Shown here piece after piece: positions 18,359 to 27,194 of a stretch of 64,000 nt of DNA. The DNA comes from Microbacterium sp. A20 (GTDB lineage: Bacteria; Actinomycetota; Actinomycetes; Actinomycetales; Microbacteriaceae), in the NCBI RefSeq assembly GCF_004794515.1, contig NZ_SSDF01000060.1, positions 1 through 64,000 of the forward strand, in the 5' to 3' direction. Position 1 is the stretch's first letter; the number at the start of each line of letters is the position of its first letter. A program made the translations under genes and the position numbers. The notes under the pieces are model-generated. The model did no database searches. It was given only the letters and a program-made list of their open reading frames with translations, and had not been told where the DNA came from.

Positions 18359-19963
18359 TCAGTTCAGCTCCTCGAGGGCCTTGGTCTTGCGGAAGCTGAT
18401 GATCGAGATCGTCGCGACGACGATGAAGATCAGGATCGTGAATGCCGAGGCGAGCCCGTAGTCACGGGTCTGCCCGGTGAAGGCCACCTTGTAGACCATC
18501 GAGATCAGGATGTCGGTGTGTCCGACGGGGATGGACACGTCGCTGAAGCGGGGTCCGCCCTTGGTGAGCATGTAGATCAGGTTGAAGTTGTTGAAGTTGA
18601 ACGCGAACGACGAGATCAGCAGCGGCGCGACGGTGACGAGCAGCAGCGGCAGCTTGATGCGGCGGAAGACCTGCCACGGATTCGCGCCGTCCATGACGGC
18701 CGCCTCGTTCACGTCTTCCGGGATGCCCTGAAGGGCGCCCATGCAGACGAGGAACATGTAGGGGAAGCCGAGCCACAGGTTCACCAGCAGCACCGACACC
18801 TTGGCCAGCGTCGGATCCGTGAGCCAGGGGATCTCCGCTCCCCCGAAGATGACCTGGTTGATGAAGCCGAAGCTCTCGTTCATCATGCCGGCCCAGACGA
18901 GAGCCGACAGGAAGGCGGGGAACGCGTACGGAAGGATCAGGATGATCCGGTACCCGTTGCGGAACCGCATCCGGGTGTTGTTGAAGACCAGCGCGAGCAG
19001 GAGCCCGAGGAAGAACGTCGTGGCGACCGAGATCAACGCGAACGCGAAGGTCCACAGCGTCACGGAGATGAGCGGTCCGCGGATCGACGAGTCGGTGACT
19101 GCGCGCACGAAGTTGTCGAAGCCGACCGTGGTCTGCCAACCCGGGAGCAGCTGCTCGCCGTCGTCGGCGGTGAAGGCTCCTTCGCCGGTGTCGGAGTACA
19201 CCGTGCCCGTGGTCGTGTCGGTGATGGTGTCGGCGGCCTCGTCGTAGGCGAGGGTCGAGACGTACAGGTACCCCTTCTGCCCGTCGGGTGCGCGCAGGCT
19301 GCCGTCGTTGGGATCATCGCTGAAGGGGACCGACAGCTTCTCGAGCTCTTCGGAGAGGGTGAACACCGTGGCCAGCGGGAGCGTCGTCCAGCCCTCGACC
19401 GCGACGGCCTGCCCGCCCTCGAACTCGGCATCCACCTCTTCGAGCGGCTGCTCCGCCGTGCCGAGGAGCGCGTCGCCGGACTCCGGGTCGGTCACGAGGA
19501 GACCGTAGGTGCCGAACTGTTCGACGACCGTGACCGGATAGGTGGGAGAGTCTTCGACCCGCTCCTGCGCGGAGGCGAGAAGCGAGGAGATCGCCTGATC
19601 CTTGGTGCCGTTGTGCCCGGTGCCGTAGTTCGTGAATCCGATGTAGCCGGTGTAGAGCAGCGTGAACACCTGGAACAGGATCAGGAAGATGATTCCCGGC
19701 GTGAGGTATTTCGCGGCGATGCGCTTGCGGGAGAAGTAGATGTAGTTGACGAGGACGGCCACCGCGACGACGATGCCGAGGATCAGCCACTCCTTGTTGG
19801 CGAAGAGCACGAACGCCGCGTACAGCGCGATCGCGTCGACGACCGCCAGCAGGAGGATCTTCAGCAGCATCCAGCCGATCGGGCCGGATGCCGCCTCGGC
19901 GATCTTCGCGGCCTGGCGCTGGCGTCTGGTCGGAGGGGCAGTGCGCTCGTCGATGTCTGTCAT
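18359..19963 (-). CDS. sugar ABC transporter permease, MalF type
   Basis: The 534-residue protein has N-terminal helices, a large extracytoplasmic segment of about 170 residues (roughly 110-280) rich in Asp, Glu and Thr, and then the conserved permease core. The EAA loop is EDVNEAAVMDGANPWQVFRR. The large periplasmic-type loop is the hallmark of MalF, where it contacts the binding protein. It lies between the binding protein and MalG genes. Confidence 0.88.
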   Translation of the reverse strand: MTDIDERTAPPTRRQRQAAKIAEAASGPIGWMLLKILLLAVVDAIALYAAFVLFANKEWLILGIVVAVAVLVNYIYFSRKRIAAKYLTPGIIFLILFQVFTLLYTGYIGFTNYGTGHNGTKDQAISSLLASAQERVEDSPTYPVTVVEQFGTYGLLVTDPESGDALLGTAEQPLEEVDAEFEGGQAVAVEGWTTLPLATVFTLSEELEKLSVPFSDDPNDGSLRAPDGQKGYLYVSTLAYDEAADTITDTTTGTVYSDTGEGAFTADDGEQLLPGWQTTVGFDNFVRAVTDSSIRGPLISVTLWTFAFALISVATTFFLGLLLALVFNNTRMRFRNGYRIILILPYAFPAFLSALVWAGMMNESFGFINQVIFGGAEIPWLTDPTLAKVSVLLVNLWLGFPYMFLVCMGALQGIPEDVNEAAVMDGANPWQVFRRIKLPLLLVTVAPLLISSFAFNFNNFNLIYMLTKGGPRFSDVSIPVGHTDILISMVYKVAFTGQTRDYGLASAFTILIFIVVATISIISFRKTKALEELN

Positions 19964-20030
19964 CTCGTCCTCGTCATGATCCTGCCGGGGCGGACGGAGA
20001 GGTCCGCCCCGGCAGGGCCAGTGGGTGCTG

Positions 20031-21239
20031 TTACTTGATGGCGGCGGTCACGTCGTCGACGAGCTTCTGCCACATCGCCGTCGGGTCCGCACCGTTGATG
20101 ATCGCGGCCTCGGCGACGCCCCAGAATTCCCACACCGCGCCCATGGCCGGGATGGCGGGCATCGGGACGGCGTCTTCACCGACAGCCTGGAAGCCGGCGA
20201 TGATCGGGTCGGACGCGGCGGTGTCCGCAGCGGCGGTGAGCGCGGGCAGGATGTTGCCGGCCTTGAAGAGCTCGAGCTGCACGTCTTCGGTGCCGATGTA
20301 GTTGACGAGGAAGTCGTTCGCGGCGACCTTGTTCTTCGACTCGGAGCTGACGAAGAAGCCCTTGACGCCGGCGAACGGCGAAGCGGTCTCGCCGGTCGGG
20401 CTCGGGATCGGGTCGATCGCGACGTTGATGCCGGCCTCGGTCGCGGCACCGACGTTCCACGGACCGGTCAGCCAGAAGGCGGCGGTGCCGTCGAGGAACT
20501 GCTGCTTGGCGATCTCGCCGTCGACGTCGGTGTTCAGCACGCCGGCAGCGCCCTGCACACCCAGCCAATCGGCGAACGCGAAGCCACCCTCGCTGCCGAG
20601 CTGCAGGTCGGCAGGGTCATAGCTGCCGGAGTCATCGGTGCCGAAGACCGGCGCACCGAAGGCCGTCTGGAACGGATACAGGTGGTACGGGTTGCCCTCG
20701 GTGCCCTGCTCGACGACGAACGTGCCCTTCGAGACCATGTCGTCGAAGCTGGTGGCCGCGGCCGGGACGAGGTCGGCGTTGCGCAGCACCGCGATGTTCT
20801 CGACCGCGTACGGCAGCATGTACACGGTGCCCTCGTAGGTTGCGGCCTGCAGCGCGACCGGAAGGTAGTCCTCGGAGCTGTCACCGAGCTCGATCGGCGC
20901 GACGACGCCGTTCGTGGAGAGCTCGCCCAGCCAGTCGTGTGCGCCCATGACGACGTCGGGGCCCTTGCCGGTCGGGACCTGCTGGATGAAGTCGTCCTTC
21001 ATGTCGTCGACCGACTTGCCGACGAGCTCGACCTTGACGCCGGTCTTGTCCTCGTAGGAGTCGGCTGCGTCCTGCAGCGCATCCACGCGCTCGGCGTCGA
21101 CCCAGACGACCAGCTTGCCGCCGTCCTTGGAGTCGGAGGTGTCGTCGCCGCTGGTCCCGGTGGAGCAGCCGGCAAGCGTCAGAGTCGAAACGATGGCGAT
21201 CGCGCCTGCGGCGGCGATGCCCCTCTTGTTCACCTTCAT
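20031..21239 (-). CDS. maltose-type solute-binding lipoprotein
   Basis: The 402-residue protein has a lipoprotein signal with lipobox LAGC (Cys25) and then a SBP family 1 fold (GGKLVVWVDAERVDALQDAA, GKGPDVVMGAHDWLGEL, GTAAFWLTGPWNVG). It captures an oligosaccharide outside the membrane. Maltodextrin is likely but not proven. It is the first gene of the three-gene operon, and its promoter overlaps a LacI-type operator at 21278-21293. GAGAGAGG precedes the ATG. Confidence 0.9.
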   Translation of the reverse strand: MKVNKRGIAAAGAIAIVSTLTLAGCSTGTSGDDTSDSKDGGKLVVWVDAERVDALQDAADSYEDKTGVKVELVGKSVDDMKDDFIQQVPTGKGPDVVMGAHDWLGELSTNGVVAPIELGDSSEDYLPVALQAATYEGTVYMLPYAVENIAVLRNADLVPAAATSFDDMVSKGTFVVEQGTEGNPYHLYPFQTAFGAPVFGTDDSGSYDPADLQLGSEGGFAFADWLGVQGAAGVLNTDVDGEIAKQQFLDGTAAFWLTGPWNVGAATEAGINVAIDPIPSPTGETASPFAGVKGFFVSSESKNKVAANDFLVNYIGTEDVQLELFKAGNILPALTAAADTAASDPIIAGFQAVGEDAVPMPAIPAMGAVWEFWGVAEAAIINGADPTAMWQKLVDDVTAAIK

Positions 21240-21277
21240 TGGTGTGTGCCTCTCTCGGTGCTGGTGGCCTGCACAGA

Positions 21278-21293
21278 CTGCAAGCGCTTACAG
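21278..21293. promoter_or_regulatory. LacI-family operator O1
   Basis: CTGCAAGCGCTTACAG is a near-perfect 16-base palindrome with the central AAGCGCTT typical of LacI/GalR-family sites. It overlaps the expected transcription start of the binding-protein gene, immediately after the -10 box. A repressor bound there would block initiation. Confidence 0.7.
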
Positions 21294-21321
21294 TATGCAT
21301 CGGATCCGGGGATTTTCGCAA
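21292..21321 (-). promoter_or_regulatory. promoter of the mal-type operon
   Basis: On the minus strand TTGCGA (21316-21321) and CATACT (21292-21297) are 18 bases apart, with TG before the -10 box. The operator O1 begins at the end of the -10 box. The leader to the ATG would be about 45 bases. Confidence 0.5.
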
Positions 21322-21375
21322 TGAACGGAGGCGTCGATATCAAGCCGTGACCGGGAGGACTGGAGGTGCGCAGCC

Positions 21376-21389
21376 TGGAAACGCTTCCA
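21376..21389. promoter_or_regulatory. second LacI-like operator O2
   Basis: TGGAAACGCTTCCA has perfect outer arms (TGGAA/TTCCA) and a CG centre, the other common form of LacI-family operator. It lies about 100 bases from O1 and 60 bases upstream of yajQ, so it may help repress the sugar operon or act on yajQ. Confidence 0.5.
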
Positions 21390-21448
21390 CGGAGCGACCA
21401 GGCTCTCCGACAATGTGCACGCACTGAGCCCCTGAGTAGGATGAAACC

Positions 21449-21937
21449 ATGGCAGACAGCTCATTTGACATCGTCTCGAAGGTCGACCATCAGGAGGCCG
21501 AGAACGCCCTGAACCAGGCCCGCAAGGAGATCGAGCAGCGCTACGACTTCAAGGGCACCGGCGCATCGATCGCCTGGAGCGGCGAGAGCATCCTCATCAT
21601 CGCGAACACCGAGGAGCGGGCGAAGGCCGTGCTCGACGTGTTCCAGTCCAAGCTCATCAAGCGCGGCATCTCGCTGAAGAGCCTCGAGTCGGGCGACCCG
21701 TTCGCCAGCGGCAAGGAGTTCCGCATCGTCTCGACGCTCAAGGACGGCATCTCCTCGGAGAACGCGAAGAAGATCAACAAGATCATCCGCGACGAGGGCC
21801 CCAAGGGCGTCAAGAGCCAGATCCAGGGCGACGAACTGCGCGTGCAGTCCAAGAGCCGCGACGACCTGCAGTCGGTCATCGCCCTTCTGAAGGGCTCCGA
21901 CCTCGATCTCGATCTGCAGTTCATCAACTACCGCTAG
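21449..21937 (+). CDS. yajQ: YajQ-family nucleotide-binding protein
   Basis: The 162-residue protein begins [20 protein letters not shown] and matches the YajQ family over its length, including [14 protein letters not shown] and [20 protein letters not shown]. Members bind nucleotides, and some bind cyclic di-GMP; the role in actinobacteria is not settled. AGGA precedes the ATG. It is transcribed alone, divergent from the sugar importer, and ends at a strong terminator. Confidence 0.93.
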   Translation: MADSSFDIVSKVDHQEAENALNQARKEIEQRYDFKGTGASIAWSGESILIIANTEERAKAVLDVFQSKLIKRGISLKSLESGDPFASGKEFRIVSTLKDGISSENAKKINKIIRDEGPKGVKSQIQGDELRVQSKSRDDLQSVIALLKGSDLDLDLQFINYR

Positions 21938-21957
21938 GCGGGCCCCCACCTGCACGA

Positions 21958-21998
21958 CGAAAGGCCCCACTCGGCGCACGACCGAGTGGGGCCTTTCG
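21958..21998 (+). terminator. yajQ terminator
   Basis: A perfect 17-base stem, CGAAAGGCCCCACTCGG with its complement, closes a seven-base loop 21 bases after the yajQ stop. The 3' arm ends CCTTTCG followed by TCTG. It is a strong intrinsic terminator of the A/T-paired kind. Confidence 0.8.
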
Positions 21999-22016
21999 TC
22001 TGCCCACGGGCGTGAC

Positions 22017-22045
22017 TTCGGTCTTCCAGGGCGGAGCGGTAGGAT
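22017..22045 (+). promoter_or_regulatory. candidate promoter of the GntR gene
   Basis: TTCGGT (22017-22022) and TAGGAT (22040-22045) are 17 bases apart. The match is moderate. It would give a 170-base leader in which TGGGCC near 22070 can pair with GGCCCA near 22165, so the leader may be folded. Confidence 0.35.
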
Positions 22046-22225
22046 CGCATACCGGAATATGGGCCCGAGTGGCCAAGACTGGAAAGGTCGCCGACAGCCG
22101 TGTGCCCCCACACGCGTCGACAGGCGTAGATCGTGTTGGGAACCGACGCGACTCATGATGTGGTGGCCCACCCGGGGCGAATCATGGGGATGCTCGGGAA
22201 ATGAAGGGCAACTGGGGGCAGGTCC

Positions 22226-22858
22226 ATGAGCATTATCGGATCGACGAGTGTCGGCGAGAGCAAGCAGCTTCTGGCCGAAGAGGTGTTCCACCACCTGGGC
22301 AGACAGATCATCGAGGGCACGCTCGAGGCCGGCGAACGCATTCGCGACGTCGACGTGGCCGAGGAACTGCACGTGTCGCGAACACCCGTCCGCGAAGCGC
22401 TTCAGCGTCTGGAGCGGCTGGGGATGGTGACGATGTATCCGAGCCGGTACACCGAGGTGACCGAGGTGACCTCGGAGACGATCGCGCAGTCCCTCGAGTT
22501 CGCCGGGTACCAGGCGGGGATCGCCGCGCGGCTGGCCGTGCCGCGGATCAGCGACGCGCAACGCGATCACGTGGTCCGTCTCGTTGCCGGGATGCACGCA
22601 TCTCTCGAGAAGGCGGAGACGACTTCGGACGCTCGATGGGCCGTGTTCTCGTATCTCGGGGATCGGAGCGGCAACGCGCAGCATCGCACGCTGATGGAAG
22701 ACGCGAGCATGGTCCTGTTCCGCAACCTCCGCGACTGGGTGGTCCCCCGGGCTGACCACGCCCGCATGCGCGAGGTGTACGTCGCCTTCGCAGCAGCTGT
22801 CCGCAGTGGGGACGGCGACGAAGCGGAGCGCCTCGTCCGGACGATGTACTACCTGTGA
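22226..22858 (+). CDS. GntR-family (FadR type) regulator
   Basis: The 210-residue protein has an N-terminal winged helix with GTLEAGERIRDVDVAEELHV and SRTPVREALQRLERLGMV (recognition helix) at about residues 29-68, and an all-helical C-terminal FCD-like domain. Such regulators bind organic acids. The C-terminal domain lacks an obvious full set of metal-binding histidines. GGGGGCAGG precedes the ATG. Its target is not evident from neighbours; the convergent hydrolase gene is the nearest. Confidence 0.8.
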   Translation: MSIIGSTSVGESKQLLAEEVFHHLGRQIIEGTLEAGERIRDVDVAEELHVSRTPVREALQRLERLGMVTMYPSRYTEVTEVTSETIAQSLEFAGYQAGIAARLAVPRISDAQRDHVVRLVAGMHASLEKAETTSDARWAVFSYLGDRSGNAQHRTLMEDASMVLFRNLRDWVVPRADHARMREVYVAFAAAVRSGDGDEAERLVRTMYYL

Positions 22859-22865
22859 CGCGAGC

Positions 22866-23873
22866 TCAGGTCGCCGCTCGCCAGCCCGTGACCCAGCGCT
22901 CCAGACGTCGATAGGCATCCTCGCGCGCGTCATGGCGTGAGAGGAAGACATCGTGCAGCGCACCGTCGATGCGCTCCACCGTGACGCTCGTCCCGAGACG
23001 CAGCGCCGCGCGCGCGATGTCGTCGACGACGAGCACGGAATCAGCGGCGGTGAGCTCGTCCGACCACCGCGTCGGCGGAACGAACCGCGAAGAGAGCAGC
23101 ACGCACACCGGAGCCGTGATCGCCAACCCTGCCGCCACGGTCTTGTGTCCGGAGAGGATCGCGTGCAGCCAGCCCGCGTACACGGCCATGGTCTGTGCCG
23201 GGCGCCAGAGCGGATTCACCTCCATCGGATCATCGGGATCGGCGACCTCCTGCTGTGCACGGGTGTAGAAACCGAGATCGACCTGCGGCGCCGCCTCCAT
23301 CGGTCGGATCCGCGCCTGCAGCTCCACCATGGGGGCGATCGCCGCGCGCGCCGGCGCGAACTGGAACTCCAGCCAGGGGCTGTTCAGGATCACGGCATCC
23401 GCCGCACCGGCGTGGCGTGAAGCCCAGAGACTGAGGATGAGCCCGCCGGTCGAATGCCCGAGCAGCACCAGGCGCCGCGAAGACTCGGCGCCGCCCTCGC
23501 CTCGCCCCATGGCATCCAATGCCGCACCGATGTCTTCGTCGTAGGTTGCGAGGTCGGCGACGTACCCCGGCGTCTGCCCGTCGCGAAGGCTGCGGCCGTA
23601 CTTGCGGAGATCGAGAGCGAAGAACCGGGCTCCGCGCGAGGTCCAGAAGCGCGCGAGCCGCTTCTGGAAGAAGTAGTCGGACCAGCCGTGCACGTAGAGC
23701 ACGTCGACGCCGTCGAGCAGCGGCCATCGACCGCGGATGCGTTTCCAGAGGTCCGGCTCGGCAGGAAGCGCGCGGACGAGGGTCGCCACCACCGGACCCT
23801 GCTCGTCTGTGCCGAGTTCGAGGGTCAGCTGCTGGAACTCATCCCCGAGCACATCCGGGACCCATTCGGTCAT
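22866..23873 (-). CDS. alpha/beta hydrolase
   Basis: The 335-residue enzyme has the nucleophile elbow GHSTGG with Ser141, an oxyanion-type YVHGWSDYF segment near residue 60 and a probable catalytic His in GALHDVFLS near residue 310. It resembles the serine aminopeptidase/monoglyceride lipase group (Hydrolase_4). The substrate is unknown. There is no signal peptide, so it is probably cytosolic. It converges with the GntR gene, with seven bases between stops. Confidence 0.8.
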   Translation of the reverse strand: MTEWVPDVLGDEFQQLTLELGTDEQGPVVATLVRALPAEPDLWKRIRGRWPLLDGVDVLYVHGWSDYFFQKRLARFWTSRGARFFALDLRKYGRSLRDGQTPGYVADLATYDEDIGAALDAMGRGEGGAESSRRLVLLGHSTGGLILSLWASRHAGAADAVILNSPWLEFQFAPARAAIAPMVELQARIRPMEAAPQVDLGFYTRAQQEVADPDDPMEVNPLWRPAQTMAVYAGWLHAILSGHKTVAAGLAITAPVCVLLSSRFVPPTRWSDELTAADSVLVVDDIARAALRLGTSVTVERIDGALHDVFLSRHDAREDAYRRLERWVTGWRAAT

Positions 23874-23935
23874 GCCTGCCTCCCCCGTCGTCGCCAGGCT
23901 AGCCGACGATTCCCCGGGCAGCGGAGGCGAACCGC

Positions 23936-25309
23936 CTACTCGCCGCGGGAGACGCGCACCATCTCGTCGCGCGGGACCACCTTGACGCGGGCGCGCTCCT
24001 CGGGCGCCCCGAGGGAGATCTCATGCTCGTCGAGACGGTGCCATCCGTCCAGGTCGGTCCACCGGACGCCGCGTTCCTGCAGCAGTTCGACGATGGACTC
24101 CTCGGAGGGATCCTCCGGGTGCCACCAGGAGCCCTGGTCGTTGATGATGTGCCGCACGGTCTCCATCGCGTCGGACTTGGTGTGACCGATCAGACCCACC
24201 GGGCCGCGCTTGATCCATCCGGTGGCATAGATGCCGGGGACGCGCTCGTTCGAGTCCTTCGCGAGCACCTGACCCTCGCGGTTCGGGATCACACCGTGCT
24301 TCTTGTCGAAGGGCACGCCGGGCAACGGCGAGCCGAAGTACCCGATCGCGCGGTACAGCGCCTGGATCGGCACTTCGCGCAGCTCGCCGGTTCCCACCGC
24401 ACCGCCCTGACCGTCCGGCTGCGTGCGCTCATAGACCAGTGCCGCGACGCGACCGTTCTCGTCCTTGCGCACCTCGACCGGCCGCGCCCAGAAGTGCAGG
24501 TGCAGACGACGCGAGGCCGTGCCCCCCGCGTTGTTGACCGAGTCGCGCTTGCGCCACGACTGCAGGATGCGGTCGATGACCATGACCTGCTTGTTGCTGG
24601 CGACGGCATCCTTCGCAGCCTCGTCATAGTCGAAGTCCTCGTCGTAGACGACCATGTCGACATCGCGCAGCTCACCGAGCTCGCGGAGCTCCAGCGGCGT
24701 GAACTTGACCTGTGCGGGACCACGGCGACCGAAGACGTGCACGTCGGTGATCTCGCTGGCCTTGAGGCCCTCGTAGACGTTGGCCGGCACCTCGGTGACG
24801 AGCAGGTCCTCGGCGTGCTTGGCGAGCATGCGCGCGACGTCGAGCGCCACGTTGCCGTTGCCGAGCACTCCGACGGATGCGGCATCCAGCGGCCACTCGC
24901 GCGGCACGTCGGGGTGTCCGTCGAACCAGCTGACGTAGTCGGCGGCGCCGTAGGAGGCGACGGCATCGATCCCGGGGATCTCCATCGACGTGTCGCGAAT
25001 GGCTCCCGTCGCGAAGATGACGGCGTTGTAGTGCTTCTTCAGGTCGTCGAGGGTGAGGTCCTCACCGAAGCGCACGTTGCCGAACAGGCGGATGTCGCCG
25101 CGGTCGAGCACGTCGCGCAGCGCGTTGACGATGCCCTTGATGCGGGGGTGGTCGGGGGCGACGCCGTAGCGGACGAGTCCGTACGGAGCAGGGAGCTGCT
25201 CGAAGAGGTCGATCGAGACGTCGAACTTGCGCTCGGCCTTCAGCAGGATGTCCGCCGCGTAGATCCCGGCGGGGCCCGCACCGACGATGGCCAGTCTGAG
25301 CTTGGTCAT
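23936..25309 (-). CDS. ferredoxin/adrenodoxin-type NADP reductase (FprA-like)
   Basis: The 457-residue flavoprotein begins MTKLRLAIVGAGPAGIYAAD, an FAD-binding GxGxxG at residues 10-15. GNGNVALDVARML near residue 170 is the NADP-binding site. It also has GVAPDHPRIKG and the late motif YATGWIKRGPVGLIGH. It matches FprA of mycobacteria in layout. It passes electrons between NADPH and ferredoxins, for example for P450 systems. The start was chosen for the Rossmann motif and a GGACCTCCC-type spacing; upstream residues are unrelated. Confidence 0.88.
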   Translation of the reverse strand: MTKLRLAIVGAGPAGIYAADILLKAERKFDVSIDLFEQLPAPYGLVRYGVAPDHPRIKGIVNALRDVLDRGDIRLFGNVRFGEDLTLDDLKKHYNAVIFATGAIRDTSMEIPGIDAVASYGAADYVSWFDGHPDVPREWPLDAASVGVLGNGNVALDVARMLAKHAEDLLVTEVPANVYEGLKASEITDVHVFGRRGPAQVKFTPLELRELGELRDVDMVVYDEDFDYDEAAKDAVASNKQVMVIDRILQSWRKRDSVNNAGGTASRRLHLHFWARPVEVRKDENGRVAALVYERTQPDGQGGAVGTGELREVPIQALYRAIGYFGSPLPGVPFDKKHGVIPNREGQVLAKDSNERVPGIYATGWIKRGPVGLIGHTKSDAMETVRHIINDQGSWWHPEDPSEESIVELLQERGVRWTDLDGWHRLDEHEISLGAPEERARVKVVPRDEMVRVSRGE

Positions 25310-25365
25310 GGGAGGTCCTTTCATCTGCCGACACAGCCGGCGCGCGACCCGAAGGCCGCGAGCAG

Positions 25366-26427
25366 TCAGCTGGAGCGTTCGGCGAGGGTCTCTGCGAATC
25401 GGGTCAGTGCCTCGCGCACGGTGCCACGCGGCAGCGGTGCGAGCGCATCGACGGCATCCCGCGTCCACGCGTGCGCGAGCTCGAGGGTCTTCTGCGTCAC
25501 CAGGTGATCGCGCAGCTCGTCGAGGGGGCCGTCGAGGATCGACGGGTCTGCGCCATCGGCGATGAGGGCCACCCCGTCGTCGATGCGCGCGGCGAGGTCG
25601 ACGGCGGCGTCATCGTGCTCGGCCTTCAACAGCAGGTACGGCATGGTCGGGACGCCGGCGCGGAGATCGGTGCCGGGCACCTTTCCGGTCTCTTCGGGCT
25701 TGGCCGACAGGTCGATCACATCGTCGAGCAGCTGGAACGCGACGCCGATCTTCTCGCCGTACACGCGCAGCGGCTCCTCGTACTCGCTCGGCGCGTTGGA
25801 GAAGATCACACCGCCCTGCGTGGCGGCGGCGATGAGCGAGCCGGTCTTGTCGGCGAGCACCTGGATGTAGAACGCGATCGGGTCGTCATCCTGCTGCGGA
25901 CCGAGGGTCTCGTGCATCTGACCGAGGACCAGGCGCTCGAACGTGTCGGCCTGGAGCCGGATCGCGCGTTCACCGAGCCGGGACATCAGCTGGCTGGCGC
26001 GGGAGAAGAGGATGTCGCCCGTGAGGATGGCGATGTTGTTGCCCCACACCGCATGCGCCGCCGGCACGCCACGCCGGCGGTCGGCGCCGTCCATGACGTC
26101 ATCGTGATAGAGCGAGCCCAGGTGGGTGATCTCCAGCGCCTTGGCGACATCGATCACCTCGGAGGTGTTGCCGTCACCGAGTTGAGCGGCGAGGAGCGTG
26201 AGCACCGGGCGGATGCGCTTGCCACCCGCCTCGTAGAGATAGCGGCTGGCGGCATCCGCCAACGGGTCGGCGACGCGGACGTCTTGCGCGAGGCCGGTCT
26301 CGACGAGCTCGAGGCCGTCTTCGATCGCGCGGGCGACCTTGCGTGCGGCAGGGCCGATGAAGACGCGGTCGCTGAACCCCAGACGGCTCGCCAGCCGCGA
26401 ACCCGGGGCGATGGGGCTCGAAGTCAC
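25366..26427 (-). CDS. polyprenyl diphosphate synthase
   Basis: The enzyme extends prenyl chains by condensing isopentenyl diphosphate, probably to supply the menaquinone side chain. The 353-residue protein has both aspartate motifs, DDVMD at 109-113 and DDVID at 235-239, and the LYEAGGKRIRP segment near residue 64. It follows the menG gene in the same direction, with MenF and MenD close by, which supports a heptaprenyl/octaprenyl synthase role for quinone. Chain length cannot be read from the sequence with certainty. Confidence 0.88.
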   Translation of the reverse strand: MTSSPIAPGSRLASRLGFSDRVFIGPAARKVARAIEDGLELVETGLAQDVRVADPLADAASRYLYEAGGKRIRPVLTLLAAQLGDGNTSEVIDVAKALEITHLGSLYHDDVMDGADRRRGVPAAHAVWGNNIAILTGDILFSRASQLMSRLGERAIRLQADTFERLVLGQMHETLGPQQDDDPIAFYIQVLADKTGSLIAAATQGGVIFSNAPSEYEEPLRVYGEKIGVAFQLLDDVIDLSAKPEETGKVPGTDLRAGVPTMPYLLLKAEHDDAAVDLAARIDDGVALIADGADPSILDGPLDELRDHLVTQKTLELAHAWTRDAVDALAPLPRGTVREALTRFAETLAERSS

Positions 26428-26474
26428 GGTCCCAGCCTACCTGCGCCGGGATGCCGCAGTTGCGTGCGAGGCGC

Positions 26475-27194
26475 TCACGCGGGCTTGCGCGCTCGGTGCA
26501 GCGCCACGATGCCGAACGTGAGGTTGCGGTAGGCCACATCGCTCCAGCCCGCTTCGCGGATCCAAGCCGACAGCTTCTTCTGGTCGGGCCACTCGCGGAT
26601 CGACTCGTTCAGGTAGTCGTACGCGTCGCCGTTGGTGCCCGCCACCCGGGCGACCCGGGGCAGCACCTGCGCGTTGTAGAAACGGTACGCACCGCGGAAC
26701 AGCTTGCCGGGGGGCGTGGAGAACTCGTTGATCACGAGCCGGCCGCCGGGCTTGGTCACCCGGTACAACTCACTCAGCGCCTTCTTCGGGTCGTTGACGT
26801 TGCGCAGCGCATACGACATCGTGACCGCGTCGAACTCGCCGTCCGCGAACGGAAGCGCCGTGGCATCCGCCTGCACGAAGGACAGGTTGCGCATCGCTCC
26901 GTGCCGGCGCTCCCCCTCGGCCAGCATCCCGGGCGAGAAGTCGGCCGCGACCACCTCGGCACCGCTCCGCGCGAGAGACGCCGACGACGACGCGGTGCCG
27001 GCGCCGAGATCGAGGATCCGCTCCCCCGGCTTCGGTGCGACCGCACGGGTGGTCGCCGCGCGCCACAGCACGTCGTTGCCGAACGTCATGGCCGTGTTCG
27101 TGCGGTCATACCCGGCCGCGACCTGGTCGAACATGCCGCTGACGCGGGCGGGGTCCTTGCCGAGATCGGCGCGGTTCTTCTCGTTCGAAGTCAC
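26475..27194 (-). CDS. menG: demethylmenaquinone methyltransferase
   Basis: The enzyme carries out the last menaquinone step, SAM-dependent methylation of demethylmenaquinone. The 239-residue protein has the SAM-binding GERILDLGAGTASSS, then VAADFSPGML and SYALRNVNDPKKAL. The family signature RVSGMFDQVAAGYDRTN lies near the N-terminus. Its ATG overlaps the DUF402 stop by four bases. It lies upstream of the polyprenyl synthase in the same direction. Confidence 0.92.
   Translation of the reverse strand: MTSNEKNRADLGKDPARVSGMFDQVAAGYDRTNTAMTFGNDVLWRAATTRAVAPKPGERILDLGAGTASSSASLARSGAEVVAADFSPGMLAEGERRHGAMRNLSFVQADATALPFADGEFDAVTMSYALRNVNDPKKALSELYRVTKPGGRLVINEFSTPPGKLFRGAYRFYNAQVLPRVARVAGTNGDAYDYLNESIREWPDQKKLSAWIREAGWSDVAYRNLTFGIVALHRARKPA

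Noticed and set aside
22069..22170. Possible tRNA-Ser gene
   Set aside because: GAGTGGCC and CTGGAAA resemble tRNA-Ser parts, but there is no T-arm, and the flanking bases of the anticodon loop do not pair.
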